Part shown: piece by piece, positions 11,149-21,302 of the stretch
How the letters are laid out: every line of letters begins with the position of its first letter
Numbering within the stretch: position 1 is the first letter of the stretch
Assembly (NCBI GenBank): GCA_025667525.1
Contig: CM046874.1
Location: forward strand, 424,226,400-424,290,399
Origin: Glebionis coronaria
Taxonomy: Eukaryota > Streptophyta > Magnoliopsida > Asterales > Asteraceae
Length of the DNA: 64,000 bases
Direction of reading: 5' to 3'
Position numbers and translations under genes: made by a program
Notes under the pieces: generated by a model
The model's database searches: none
Told to the model about the DNA's origin: nothing
What the model saw: only the letters and a program-made list of their open reading frames with translations

Positions 11149-13800
11149 ATGTGTACTAGATCTTCTAATTATCAAGAGCCCGAGACTCGAGAAGATTTAA
11201 GTATGGCAGGTGTCCACAACATCAATAATCCACCGCACCTCAACAATAACAACAATGTACTTCCACAGCCCGATCTTCGGACAATGGAGGAGCTTTGTCA
11301 ACCTACCATGTTTGGACGAGGAGGACCGATTGCGCCGATGCAAATCACGGCTCCGGAGTTTTCGTTGAAGCATCACATGATACAGCAAGTGCAAACAAAT
11401 CCTTTTCGAGGAATGCCTAATGATGATGCCAACAAACACCTCGACAAATTCATTACAATCACTCAAAGCATGAAGTTTCCCGGTGCCACAATGGATGTTC
11501 TTCGCCTTCAACTCTTTCCACATACTTTATCACACCACGTCGAGAAATGGTTTGATCGTCTCCCGAAGAATTCAATTCATACTTGGGATGACATGACTCA
11601 ACGCTTTCTATCGCGCTACTTTCCACCATCCATGGTCACGAGCCTTCGCAATCAAATCAGCGGTTTCATGCAAGAACCCGATGAATCTCTTTTTGATGCT
11701 TGGGAAAGATATAATGTTTTGATCGATCGATGTCCAAGCCACAACATGCTCCCTGTGACATTAATTGATACTTTCTACAACGGTTTGACTTTTCGTGATC
11801 GTGATACGATTAATGCAGCCGCCGGTGGCACATTTATGAAAAGGAGACCCGAGGAGTGTAGAGAGCTTATTGAAAACATGACTACTCATCACAAAAACTG
11901 GGATTCCTCCGCTTCTTCAAGGAACAACCTGAGAGTCAATGTTTCTTCTACTTCAGCAAGCCCCGACATGACCGAATTCACCCGTATGATGACTGAAATG
12001 AACAAAAATATCTTGCTTCTCGCTACAAACCAACAACAAGTTAAAGCGGTTGCCAATCATTGTGAGACATGCGGCGGTCCACACTCATACACTGATTGTC
12101 CTTCTACTCAAGGAAATCTGGAAAATGTGTATGCAGCTTATGGTAATTATTCACCGGAAAATTACCAAGCTCGACCTCAAGGGGATCGAAATTTGCTGAG
12201 TTACCAGTCAAACAACTACCTTTCCCCCGGTTTTTCTCCTCAAAACCCAAACCCCGCCAACAACTACAATAGAAGCAACCAAATCCCACCTAGAGCTTCT
12301 AATCCTTATCACCCACCCGCTCAACAAGCCCCACCCATGAATCAAGATGTTGAAGCTTTGATGAGAACCCAAGGAGAGCAAATCAAGAATCTACAGAGCC
12401 AAATTATCAATTTGAAAGGAGATATCACCAAGCAAGGAAATGACATAAGATCCGAGCTTCGAGATAATATACAATCCTCCTTCAGCAATCAAACGAATGA
12501 CTTGAAAAATATGCTGGCTAGTTTCTTACCCACCGCTCAACCTTCTACTTCGAGTTCTCTACCTTCAAACACCGTCACCAATCCGCGAGCGAATGTGAGT
12601 GCTATTACTACCCGTAGTGGAATAACCATAGTAGGACCACCTATTCCGCCCCCATCATCTACAACTCCTCCACCACCATTTATACCTACTCCTCCCACAC
12701 CTAGTATTAGTACACCATTACCGTCTCCGCCTCGTCGTGATGAAGTACCCACCAAGAATCCTCAACCAACCCCACCTTCAACATCTCAACCTTTACCTTC
12801 ACCTACACCTTCACCACCCAATCCTAATATTCCTTATCCATCTCGCTTAGGCAAGACCAAAATGCTAACCAAGGATGACTCTCAAGTGTCAAGCTATTTG
12901 AAGATGATCTCTCAAATGAATTTCAACATTAGCCTTGTTGAAGCACTTGTCCACATGTCGAAATTTGTCAAAGCATTCAAGGAATTGCTTAACAAGAAGG
13001 AGAAGCTGATTGAGCTCGCCAACACACGCTTAAATGAAAACTGTTCTGCAGTTATTCTTAAAGAACTTCCGGAAAAACTTGGAGATCCTGGTCGTTTTGT
13101 GTTGCCTTGCATTTTTAACAAAACCGAAGAATTTACTGCCCTAGCTGATCTCGGGGCCAGTATAAATCTGATGCCTTTAAGTGTTTGGACAGCACTATCA
13201 TTACCCGACCTTACTCCAACAAAGATGACTCTTGAGCTAGCAAATCGCACTCTCGCTTACCCCGTTGGTATTGCCGAAGATGTGTTTATTAAAGTTGGCA
13301 CCTTCACTTTTCCGGTCGACTTTGTGGTTGTTGATTATGAAATGGACCCTCGTATTCCTTTAATACTTGGTCAGCCATTCTTGAGAACCGGACGAGCTTT
13401 AGTCGATGTTTCCGAAGGTGAGCTCATCTTAAGAGTCGGGGATGATGCACAAGTTTTTGAAATGGGTAAGCTTACAAGCAAATCCTATGGACGAGAATCT
13501 GCGAATATGATTAATGTGATCGATGATTTTGTTGTCTACAACAATCCTCTATTCGAGTCTTGCATTGATAATCCACTTTTTCAAGATGATGTGGATGATT
13601 CTCTCTCCAATTTGGAACCTTCACCCATTATGATTCTCCACCGATCTTTGATGCTTATGATGATGATTCTAGCTCAGATTCGGATGATTATGATGATTTT
13701 ACCTCCGAGTATCCCGACCTATCCACTTATGATGATTTTGATGAGGCCGATATTCTTTCGAGTGATTCTTCACATGATGAAGATCTCCGCCATCACTTGA
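11149..13800 (+). CDS. Element E Gag-protease polyprotein (Athila-like)
   Basis: I place the start at the Met at 11149 (MCTRSSNYQEPE) because element C begins the same way (RTRSTSYQEPE); an in-frame ATG 57 bases upstream has no counterpart. Order of domains: an Asn-rich N-terminus, the retrotransposon Gag core (about residues 60-240, with WDDMTQRFLSRYFPP and FYNGLTFRDRDTINAAAGG), a CCHC-like knuckle CETCGGPHSYTDC at residue 305, a coiled-coil stretch near 403-460, a Pro/Ser/Thr-rich linker near 495-570, and a retropepsin with ALADLGASINLMP (catalytic Asp at about 667). The open frame runs to 13800, but the last about 50 residues (Met/Leu-rich) are a frameshift artefact: near 13630 the related acidic frame moves to +1. 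RT and integrase are absent, and the acidic tail follows protease directly. Confidence 0.85.
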   Translation: MCTRSSNYQEPETREDLSMAGVHNINNPPHLNNNNNVLPQPDLRTMEELCQPTMFGRGGPIAPMQITAPEFSLKHHMIQQVQTNPFRGMPNDDANKHLDKFITITQSMKFPGATMDVLRLQLFPHTLSHHVEKWFDRLPKNSIHTWDDMTQRFLSRYFPPSMVTSLRNQISGFMQEPDESLFDAWERYNVLIDRCPSHNMLPVTLIDTFYNGLTFRDRDTINAAAGGTFMKRRPEECRELIENMTTHHKNWDSSASSRNNLRVNVSSTSASPDMTEFTRMMTEMNKNILLLATNQQQVKAVANHCETCGGPHSYTDCPSTQGNLENVYAAYGNYSPENYQARPQGDRNLLSYQSNNYLSPGFSPQNPNPANNYNRSNQIPPRASNPYHPPAQQAPPMNQDVEALMRTQGEQIKNLQSQIINLKGDITKQGNDIRSELRDNIQSSFSNQTNDLKNMLASFLPTAQPSTSSSLPSNTVTNPRANVSAITTRSGITIVGPPIPPPSSTTPPPPFIPTPPTPSISTPLPSPPRRDEVPTKNPQPTPPSTSQPLPSPTPSPPNPNIPYPSRLGKTKMLTKDDSQVSSYLKMISQMNFNISLVEALVHMSKFVKAFKELLNKKEKLIELANTRLNENCSAVILKELPEKLGDPGRFVLPCIFNKTEEFTALADLGASINLMPLSVWTALSLPDLTPTKMTLELANRTLAYPVGIAEDVFIKVGTFTFPVDFVVVDYEMDPRIPLILGQPFLRTGRALVDVSEGELILRVGDDAQVFEMGKLTSKSYGRESANMINVIDDFVVYNNPLFESCIDNPLFQDDVDDSLSNLEPSPIMILHRSLMLMMMILAQIRMIMMILPPSIPTYPLMMILMRPIFFRVILHMMKISAIT

Positions 13801-14347
13801 TCCTACTTTGGACGATTACTCATTTGAGGAAGACTTCTCTACATTTCTCAATACATACTTCCCTCATGAGAGTGATGCACCTCCTTTAGATTTTGATGAT
13901 TATGGTCTTGATCCTACTTTGGATTTGAAGAAAATTCTTTCATAGGAGAAGCAACCCGTCGACACCAACATCCGCAACACGTATGATTTAACACCTCTTT
14001 GTCCATCTTCTGAGGAAGAGGTTGTGCATTTTCTTCGCGGATCATCTTCAAATTCTGCTGAGCATAAGTGCTATTTTCCCCTAAAGGAAAAGGTGTTCGA
14101 CCCCGGTATCGATATTTTTAAGCCATCTCAGTATCCGTCTGATGAAATAAAAGGAAAAATCTTTGGAACTTTTGAAGATATGCTTGAACCACCTCACCCT
14201 TGCTCCCACTGTGCTCCATCTTTGCTTAAGGGAACCTTGCCTACTCTTCTTTGGCTTGCCTTGTTCGCCTTAAGCTTGTGCTATTTGATGGACGAAAACT
14301 ATGTCTTTGATCCCGGTGGATATGTTTCATGCTTCTTCCTATGCTAA
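13630..14347 (+). pseudogene. Element E acidic C-terminal region with VFDPG motifs
   Basis: In the frame that opens near 13630 the product is rich in Asp/Ser (Asp runs, then FLNTYFPHESDAPPLDFDDY). It meets a TAG at 13943-13945, then continues in the same frame to the stop at 14347. The second half contains KEKVFDPGIDIF, YPSDEIKGK, a hydrophobic stretch (LPTLLWLALFALSLCYL) and NYVFDPGGY. Element A (34963-35900) and F (6943-7761) carry related tails. In C this position is occupied by the pol region. I know of no function for this tail; the hydrophobic stretch could be a membrane segment. Confidence 0.6.
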
Positions 14348-16360
14348 TCAAGGTCGAGTCAGGATCACGACTCGGTGAACAAAAATCAAGCGCTTCTTAG
14401 GAGGCAACCCATGCATCTATCTTTTAGCTTTCTTTATCCTAAGTGTAGGGGAGACCCGTTGGTGTTTGTTATTTCCTCTCTTCTACTATTCAGGGATTCG
14501 AGCGCTCAATGATCCACTCTTGATGATTCTTGACGACCCGTGATTCCGTTGTTCTCTTCTTCCCGGTTGTATCCTAAACTCTTTTTGATTCACTATTTTA
14601 TATTTTCTCAATATTAAAATAGGAATCTCGTTAGTTGTCTCTTCCTTAGCGAGATTTAAACAAAGTGCACAATGTCCTAAATGTAGGGGAGTTTACTCCC
14701 ATATGATTAAACATTGAGAACAATGTTTATATTAAGTGTAGGGAGGACTTCTATCGAAGTTATGTGGTCTTTTCCTTGTATTTGTCCTTATTTTAACCGG
14801 AAAATCAATTTTTTGACATTTTTCAAAAATTTTGATCTATTTTGGCCTATTAGTTTTTCCCTTTGTATAGTTATTTTCTTTCCTTGCTAGAATAAATCTT
14901 TAATAAAGTGGTTTTAATTTTCAAACGTTGTGAACCTTTTGACTCAACCCGAGTTTACTTATCTAAGTTTACTCTAGCTAGTATCCTTGACGTGTTTAAG
15001 TTAAGTTTTGATAGGCTTTTATATAGGGAGCTATAAAACGCGAAAGTCTTAACTCTCACGGGTTAAGAACAAGAACTTTTCGAAAGTTCCTATAATTGAT
15101 CCTAGAGAGTCGTTTATCAAGGGAACTTTAAAATGCGATTTCTAAACTTGAAAAAGTCTAAGATTTTGCAAGATCCTATAGATGACTCGAAAACCCTAAA
15201 CTTTGATTTGATAGGCTAAGCATCCACGAGTCTCATTCCTTGAGATTTTAAATTGTGGAGAACGAGAGATGATAGAGCCAATTATAAGTTTGGTATTCTT
15301 TCGTGAATTTATGTGAGTTAATTATAAGCCTATTCTCCCATCGCTTGCTAATAAATTTATCTGCAATAAATAAGGTTGTACGATTTGAAAAGTCACTTAG
15401 CTTCTAGCCCAAGATCGTTTAAAAGTTGCTCGGTATGGATTAGAGTTCATTGCCAAGGCATAACTTATTGAAGCGGGATGCGAAGATTGGCGAGTCCGAA
15501 AAGGCCCTAACAAGGCATGAGGGCTACATTTTGTTGCTAAAGATCCAAAAGTGATGTGAAGAATCATTTATCGAAAATCAATATGAAGGATCGAGACACA
15601 CGACGAAAAGCAAAAACTCCCCAAAAGTCATGGAGAAGTCTATCTGAAAAGGCCCTAACAAGGTATGAGGATGAATAGATCCAAGTCCAAAAAGGAGGCG
15701 GATCGTTGTATATCAAAGTCCAAAATAAAGATTGGAGAAAAATGAAGAAGTCGTGGTCTAAGTATGAAGAATCTCTCAAAATTTCAAGTGAAGAAATTCC
15801 TATTATGAAGAGAAGACCATTATTTCATGAACGTCTCTCAAGATTTGAAGTATGAAGTCGCTGCCAAATATCGGTCCGAGAAAGGTCTCAAATCGCGAAG
15901 CGAGTTATGCCAAGATATGAACTTTTTGAGGTCCCGAGAAGCAGTTTTAAAAGATTTTGTCCTTTAGCTAACTATTGATTAAATCGTTCACTTTATTTTC
16001 GGCCTAATAAACTATCGAAATAAGTCAACAATGCATCCTCGTGATCATTCAAGACAATAATAAAATATAAGAGATACACCTAGGAATAAGGGAGTCTAAG
16101 TGAATAATTGGCCCACATGAGTTAGTGTTAGTTTGCTAACTTATTATAACAATGATCTCGTTTTTAAGCTTGGTTTAGAGAAAGTGAAAACTTGAGGATG
16201 ATGATCATTCATGACATTTTCAAAACCCTAAGGTATGCTTTTGATTCCTTTACTTGTTTTGTTATTTTCCATCTCTTTAATAAAGACCAAGGTGGATTGA
16301 TTATGATGAAAAGTGTAAACGTGCTTTGTAACTAATGCATTGCATGAGGATATTGCAATG
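14348..16360 (+). other. Element E 3' noncoding module
   Basis: Two kilobases without a supported ORF. It opens with a GTCGAGTCAGGATCACGACT-like segment and AAGCGCTTCTTAGGAGGCAA, the conserved GGGAGGCAACCC-type box of this group. AAGTGTAGGGG motifs occur at 14441-14451, 14679-14689 (one change) and 14733-14743, and the hairpin AAACATTG-AGAA-CAATGTTT at 14709-14728. From about 14930 to 16300 it is collinear with 52230-53560 of C, including two GGCCCTAACAAGG repeats near 15503 and 15651. Confidence 0.75.
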
Positions 16361-16377
16361 GTCAAGTGTAGGGGATT
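16361..16377 (+). promoter_or_regulatory. Element E polypurine tract
   Basis: GTCAAGTGTAGGGGATT lies directly before the 3' LTR start TGATAGG at 16378. Confidence 0.87.
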
Positions 16378-16895
16378 TGATAGGTGTGTAAACACCCATC
16401 CTTTTTACCACTTAATTACAATAATAACCGAGCCAAAACGTGTATTTTATGTCATTTATGTCGGAATTATGCGTGTGTGTTTTTGTTGTGATTTAGGACG
16501 AAAAGGTGAAAAGTGGAGAAAACACGGGCATTCACGGGCTTTTATCGAAGAAAAAGACGAAAGACGAAGTCAAGAAGTCAAGAGTGCAAAAAGAACGAAA
16601 GTCCAAGACCAATTTTGAAGATTTATCGAAGAAAAAGTCAAAAGACGGAAGTTTACTAAAAGCCGAAGAACTCAAGTCTAATTTATTGAAGAATTACAAG
16701 ACGAGTTCAAAGAAATCCCGAGACAAAGTCATTAAAGTCCAAGATTTAAGAAGATTAAGAAGATTAAGGACTTAATCTTGCAATTAAAGAAAAGAAGAAA
16801 GAGGGGAGGAAGCTTCCTAAGCACTCCCTAATCCTCCCCTATAAATAGATTAGATAATCATTTCATTTTCTCTTGTTGGCTAATAGTGACAATTA
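16378..16895 (+). repeat. Element E 3' LTR, left part (U3 and TATA)
   Basis: Begins TGATAGGTGTGTAAACACCC like LTR 1, with TATAAATA at 16840-16847. It is interrupted after AATTA (16891-16895) by element G and resumes at 32935 after the duplicated AATTA. Confidence 0.9.
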
Positions 16896-17178
16896 TGTAG
16901 GATCGTGTTTTTCTAAGGATTTGGCATTGTATGATTTACCTATTGAGATGGATGGAAAATGTTAGAACCTAGAGAGAGAAAGAAGAGAGAGAAAGGAGAG
17001 GAATGAAAAGAAAGATTGATTATGTGAAAATGTAAGTGTTCAACCCCTCCTAACATGCTAGGAGGGGGGTTTATATAGCCCACCCTACATGTGGGCTATA
17101 TGGGCTATATTGGATCACGAGCCCAATATCATTGGAGTAACTGATCCTTTCTAAATACGTAAAAACGTATTTCCAACA
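16896..17178 (-). repeat. Element G 3' LTR
   Basis: The minus strand reads TGTTGGAAATACGTTTTTAC to CACGATCCTACA. TATATAAA (minus strand) is at 17070-17077. The terminal 24 bp contain the palindrome AAATACGTTTTTACGTATTT. Short copia-type LTR of 283 bp. Confidence 0.9.
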
Positions 17179-17310
17179 ATCTCCCCCAAAGGGAGGTCAC
17201 TCCAAGTTACAATGTCCTAAATAGTCTATAGCTCGTGATCTATGCTAATAATGATGTGACCGAGACTTTCCTTGGAAAAACGTATTTCCAAAAATCTCCC
17301 CCAAAGGGAG
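17179..17310 (-). promoter_or_regulatory. Element G polypurine tract and an upstream duplicate with LTR tip
   Basis: On the minus strand CCCTTTGGGGGAGAT abuts the LTR (17179-17193). A second CCCTTTGGGGGAGAT followed by a decayed LTR start (TTTTGGAAATACG) lies at 17275-17310, about 110 bp further upstream. The same doubled arrangement is found in H (29990-30028 and 30110-30123), so the duplication predates the split of the two copies. Confidence 0.8.
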
Positions 17311-20074
17311 GTCACACCATCTTACAAAATCTAAAACCTAGCATACTATGCTTTGACCTTGTGCATTCATCACTTGTGATATTTTCCTCCTCGTGACTTC
17401 ATGTTCCACATACTTATACTTTTATAAATTCTTGAAAGCTTCAGAGTTTGATACAGCGGAAGACTTGACTTTTATACTTTCTTGAATTTGATGAAGTATT
17501 AAGTGCATATAGTATAAGCATGTGGTGACGATTTCTTCTGGATTGTACACCGCAATGTCACCTTCTTGTTACGCTGCATAAGACAGTTAGCAACAAAACA
17601 TATACACGGACGAAGTGGCCTTGAATATTTCATTCTAATTCGGTAGCATTTTACCTCCGGTCGGTGAAGACCGTTGGACGATATTAACTATCGTACTTGT
17701 GGCAGGTAGTTTCAATTAAGAACCTCCTTGACAAGATTTCGCTAGTAAACCCGTTCTCTTTATTCGACCGTCCAAAGCTGACTGCGAACATAAAGAGTGA
17801 ATCATTTGGATAATAATATCCGCATGATTTGAAGCCGTCAATTCATGTTCCTGGAACAAGTGAAATTCAATTAAGAACCGCACCATCGTTGCTTTCCAGT
17901 TGTCACGATCTTGATTCGTATAGAATCTTGCAAGTTACCTACCAAGTGCTGTTTGAGGTTAACACTAGAAGGATTTCCACTCATCACTGTGAACACTAAG
18001 GTATCACTCTGAGTGTTCTGGCAAGATCACTAAGATAATGCGTAGAGGCCTGGAAGGTGTTTAAATTCATTTAAGAATTAAACCACTGTTGCTTTCCAGT
18101 TATCACAAGTTTGATTCATAAAGAATCGCACAAGTCACCTACCATGAGCTTTTTGATGTTCGCTCAAGAAGGATTTCCATCTTCATTGTAAATACTTTCG
18201 TATTACTCGGATGTTCAGGCAAGATCATGAAGATTTTGCGTAGAACTCTTAAGATCTTTCTTACTTTTCATAGTGTGTGAAGAAGCAAGGAAATATGAAA
18301 GTGTGTCCTAGTGAGATATTTGATGATCTCAAATGGCTCTAGACTCAATCGTGCATTTTGGATTTTTAGTGATCGGAGGCTGGAGAGGAGTGCCACCATT
18401 TCAATACCAATTTATTCGGAGTGAATAAATCAATAGATAATGCGTTGTCTCCGTGTGATTAAAACAAATATCTTTTAAGAGATATTTGAGTTAGCTGGGA
18501 TGGGTTGTGCCTTGCATCACTGGGTCCATGATGTCTGTCTTCAATATCAAGAATCATTAAACAATGAACTTAATAGCATATGTATTGACCCGGTTTCTGC
18601 CTAAGTTGTAAGGAGGGCTTCTTTCTTTACACCCTTTATCTTTAAAATTCTTTTTCATTCTTCAACCCCTTCAATGCTTACCAATACGTCATCACTAGCA
18701 CCTTGTTGTGATTGTTCCAGTGCTAACTTAAGTACTTGGTCGGCATTCAGCTACGTTCACAATCTTTCTCCATCTTTCCTAAGGACTACTATTTCTAGCT
18801 ATGGAATGTCCTTGGGAAGATTCCTCCGGTTCTAGAGGAATCATTGGACTTTAACCTATCCTACCATCCTTATGTCACGACAATCTTCACCGTCGTGAAT
18901 ATAGATGTTTTGGGTAAGTGTATGTCACCATGAAATCCATTTTGAAGTGCAAATCCATTTTGCTCCCCCTTAACATATGCCACGATATCCAAAAACATTT
19001 CGCACATGTCGGGATGAGCTAGCACGTTAAGTCAAACCATTTGTGATTAATCATTTCCCATATTAAATCACATTTTCTCCCCCATATTAAACGTATTAAC
19101 CCAGTCGATGTTTTTAATATCAATTGATTTAATAGCATTTTAAGAAAATTTGGGAAGAAAAATGCAAATCCAATTATCTACATGAATTACACAAGCTCCC
19201 CCTCAAAATAATGAGGGTGTACTTGAAACGTAAATTAAATACCTTTTAAACACAAGTGTAAGGTTTTATCATGTGCAAAGATCATATATGATAAAGTATT
19301 CACAAGATTAGCGATTTATGAGGTTGGACCTGAATAATGGAGAACATCATATAAAAGAAGCACATGGTTCTTGTTCACGAATGTTGGTCGCCTCATCATG
19401 TCTGAAGTTATCTCTTGACTCCATGTGTGTGATAGATATCGTTGTCTTGACACCAATATGTGAACTTGGCACTCTCGGCATCAAGGATTCTAAATGCTGG
19501 ACAACTTCTCCCCCTCAATTGTTGACCCGTGTTCTATTGAAAGAGCTGTAGTCACCGTTTGAGTAGTCGTATCGTCGAGTATGTAGATATCAATTGTAAA
19601 TTGCTACGGTTGGTGGAGATGATAACTTCATAAAAAGAAGACTTCTCTTGTTTTAACAAATAAATGCACTGAATCGTACATATATTCGTGTTAGAATGTG
19701 TTATTACGTAAACACAATCCCTTACATGGTTATAAAGTAAACCATGCCCGAGAAAATTAATTCCCGTTGTTGAGTTAAAGCTTTCCGGTGAGATGCTTGA
19801 CTTGAATATGAAAAGCGGGTTACTATCTGAAATAATAGCAAACCGTTTTGATCATGTCTTAAAACATTTGAACTTCTGCTCGAACTATATTTACAACCCC
19901 GTGTCATAATTGAATGACATTTCTAGTATCGTAAATATTATCGATTCCAGAAGACATGCTCTTTTTATCAAAACATTTTTGAACACACAATTTTGAAAGA
20001 TTTAGAAAAACCTTTTTGAGAAATTCTTGAAAAATTGTGTTCAACGTTTTGAAAACCAATTACTTGAGCTTAAG
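17311..20074 (-). other. Element G 3' noncoding region
   Basis: No ORF supported. It contains a two-unit tandem repeat with period about 199 bp starting at 17850 and 18049 (shared landmarks TTGCTTTCCAGTT, AAGGATTTCCA, GGCAAGATCA). The rest is collinear, inverted, with 27191-29985 in H. CTCCCCCT-type purine/pyrimidine runs near 18965, 19200 and 19508 are also shared. Confidence 0.7.
17850..18250 (-). repeat. Two-unit 199-bp tandem repeat in element G
   Basis: Units start CCTGGAACAAG (17850) and CCTGGAAGGTG (18049) and share several 10-13 bp blocks in order. The corresponding pair in H lies near 29005-29405. Confidence 0.65.
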
Positions 20075-21235
20075 ATGTTGAATATCTTGCAAAACGAGCT
20101 CAAGTCCGAGAAGTTGTAAACTTCCCGTTGTTAAGGATAAGTTACCATCGGCGATAAACTTTCCTTTTAGCTGAAGAACGAGTCCTAAGTTGACATGTAC
20201 TTAGAAGTCGTTTTCATGAGCTTGAAAACTTTGACTGTTTTAATGGAAAGCTCATGACCGAGAAAGGTTAATTTCTCGTTATGAGGAAAAGTTCTCTTAT
20301 TTAAAAGATACACTTTCCTTTATGAGCTTAAAACTCCGAATGTTTTAATACAAGCTCATGACCGAGAAAGGTTAATTTCTCGTTTCGAGGATAAGCTATC
20401 TTTAAATATAAGCTCTCCTAAAATTGAATTCCGAGTTACAGTCTGATATTTAACTGTAAGTCATTGTGCATGAGCTTAAAAAATTCGAATGTTTTTAATA
20501 TTAGCTCATGCCCGAGAAAAATTAATTTCTCGTTGTAAGGATAAGTTTATCATCGGCGATAAACTTTCCTTTCTTTAAGGTCCGGGTCATAATCTGAAAT
20601 GTGATTATACGCCATATACACGAGCTTAAAACTTTTGAATAGATTTAATGTAAGCTCGCGTCCGAGAAAATTTAATTTCTCGTTAATGAGGATAAGTTTA
20701 TCATCGGCGATAAACTTTCCTTTATTTGAAGATCGGGTCATCATCTGATATTTAATGATGAGCCTTATACACGTGCTTAAAACCTTTGAATGGTTTTAGG
20801 ATAAGCTCGTATCCAAGAAAGATTAATTTCTTGTTAATAGGGTAAGTTATCGTTGCGTGGATAAACTTCCCTGTATCTGAAGTTTGGGTCGTCGTCTGTC
20901 ATTTAACGAGGAGCCATATACACGAGCTTAAAACCTTTGAATAGTTTAAATGTAAGATCGTGTCCGAGAAAATTTAATTTCTCGTTTTGAGGGTAAGTCA
21001 TCATCAGGATGAACTTTCCTTTCTTTGAAGATCGAGTTATAGTCTGTGATGTGACTATAAGTCCTTTTACACGAGCTTAAAACCTTTGAATAGTTTTAAT
21101 GAAAGCTCGTGTCCGAGAAAATTTAATTTCTCATTTTGAGGATAAGTCATCATCGGGATGAACTTTCCTGTCTTTTGAGGGTGAGTTACAGTCTGTTATG
21201 TGACTGTAAGTCCTTGACACACTGCAAGCTTAACT
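20075..21235 (-). repeat. Element G multi-hairpin tandem array (8 units of about 150 bp)
   Basis: Units recur at about 20110, 20250, 20360, 20510, 20660, 20808, 20958 and 21110 (CCGAGAAA landmark). Each unit holds several inverted repeats in fixed order: CGAGAAA..TTTCTCG; AAGTTTATC..GATAAACTT; a 7-bp stem around a CTG-starting loop of 10 nt; and CACGAGCTT..AAGCTCGTG. The third stem changes on both sides between units: TTACAGT/ACTGTAA (20436-20459), TCATCAT/ATGATGA (20738-20761), TTATAGT/ACTATAA (21037-21060), TTACAGT/ACTGTAA (21186-21209), CTAAGT/ACTTAG (20185-20204). Such paired changes indicate selection on, or a mechanism preserving, the fold. Confidence 0.85.
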
Positions 21236-21302
21236 GCAAATCCCCTGAGACACTTGTTTCTTAGATATCAGCTTCTTCAGCAACCAAACTTTGAGAGTGT
21301 CC

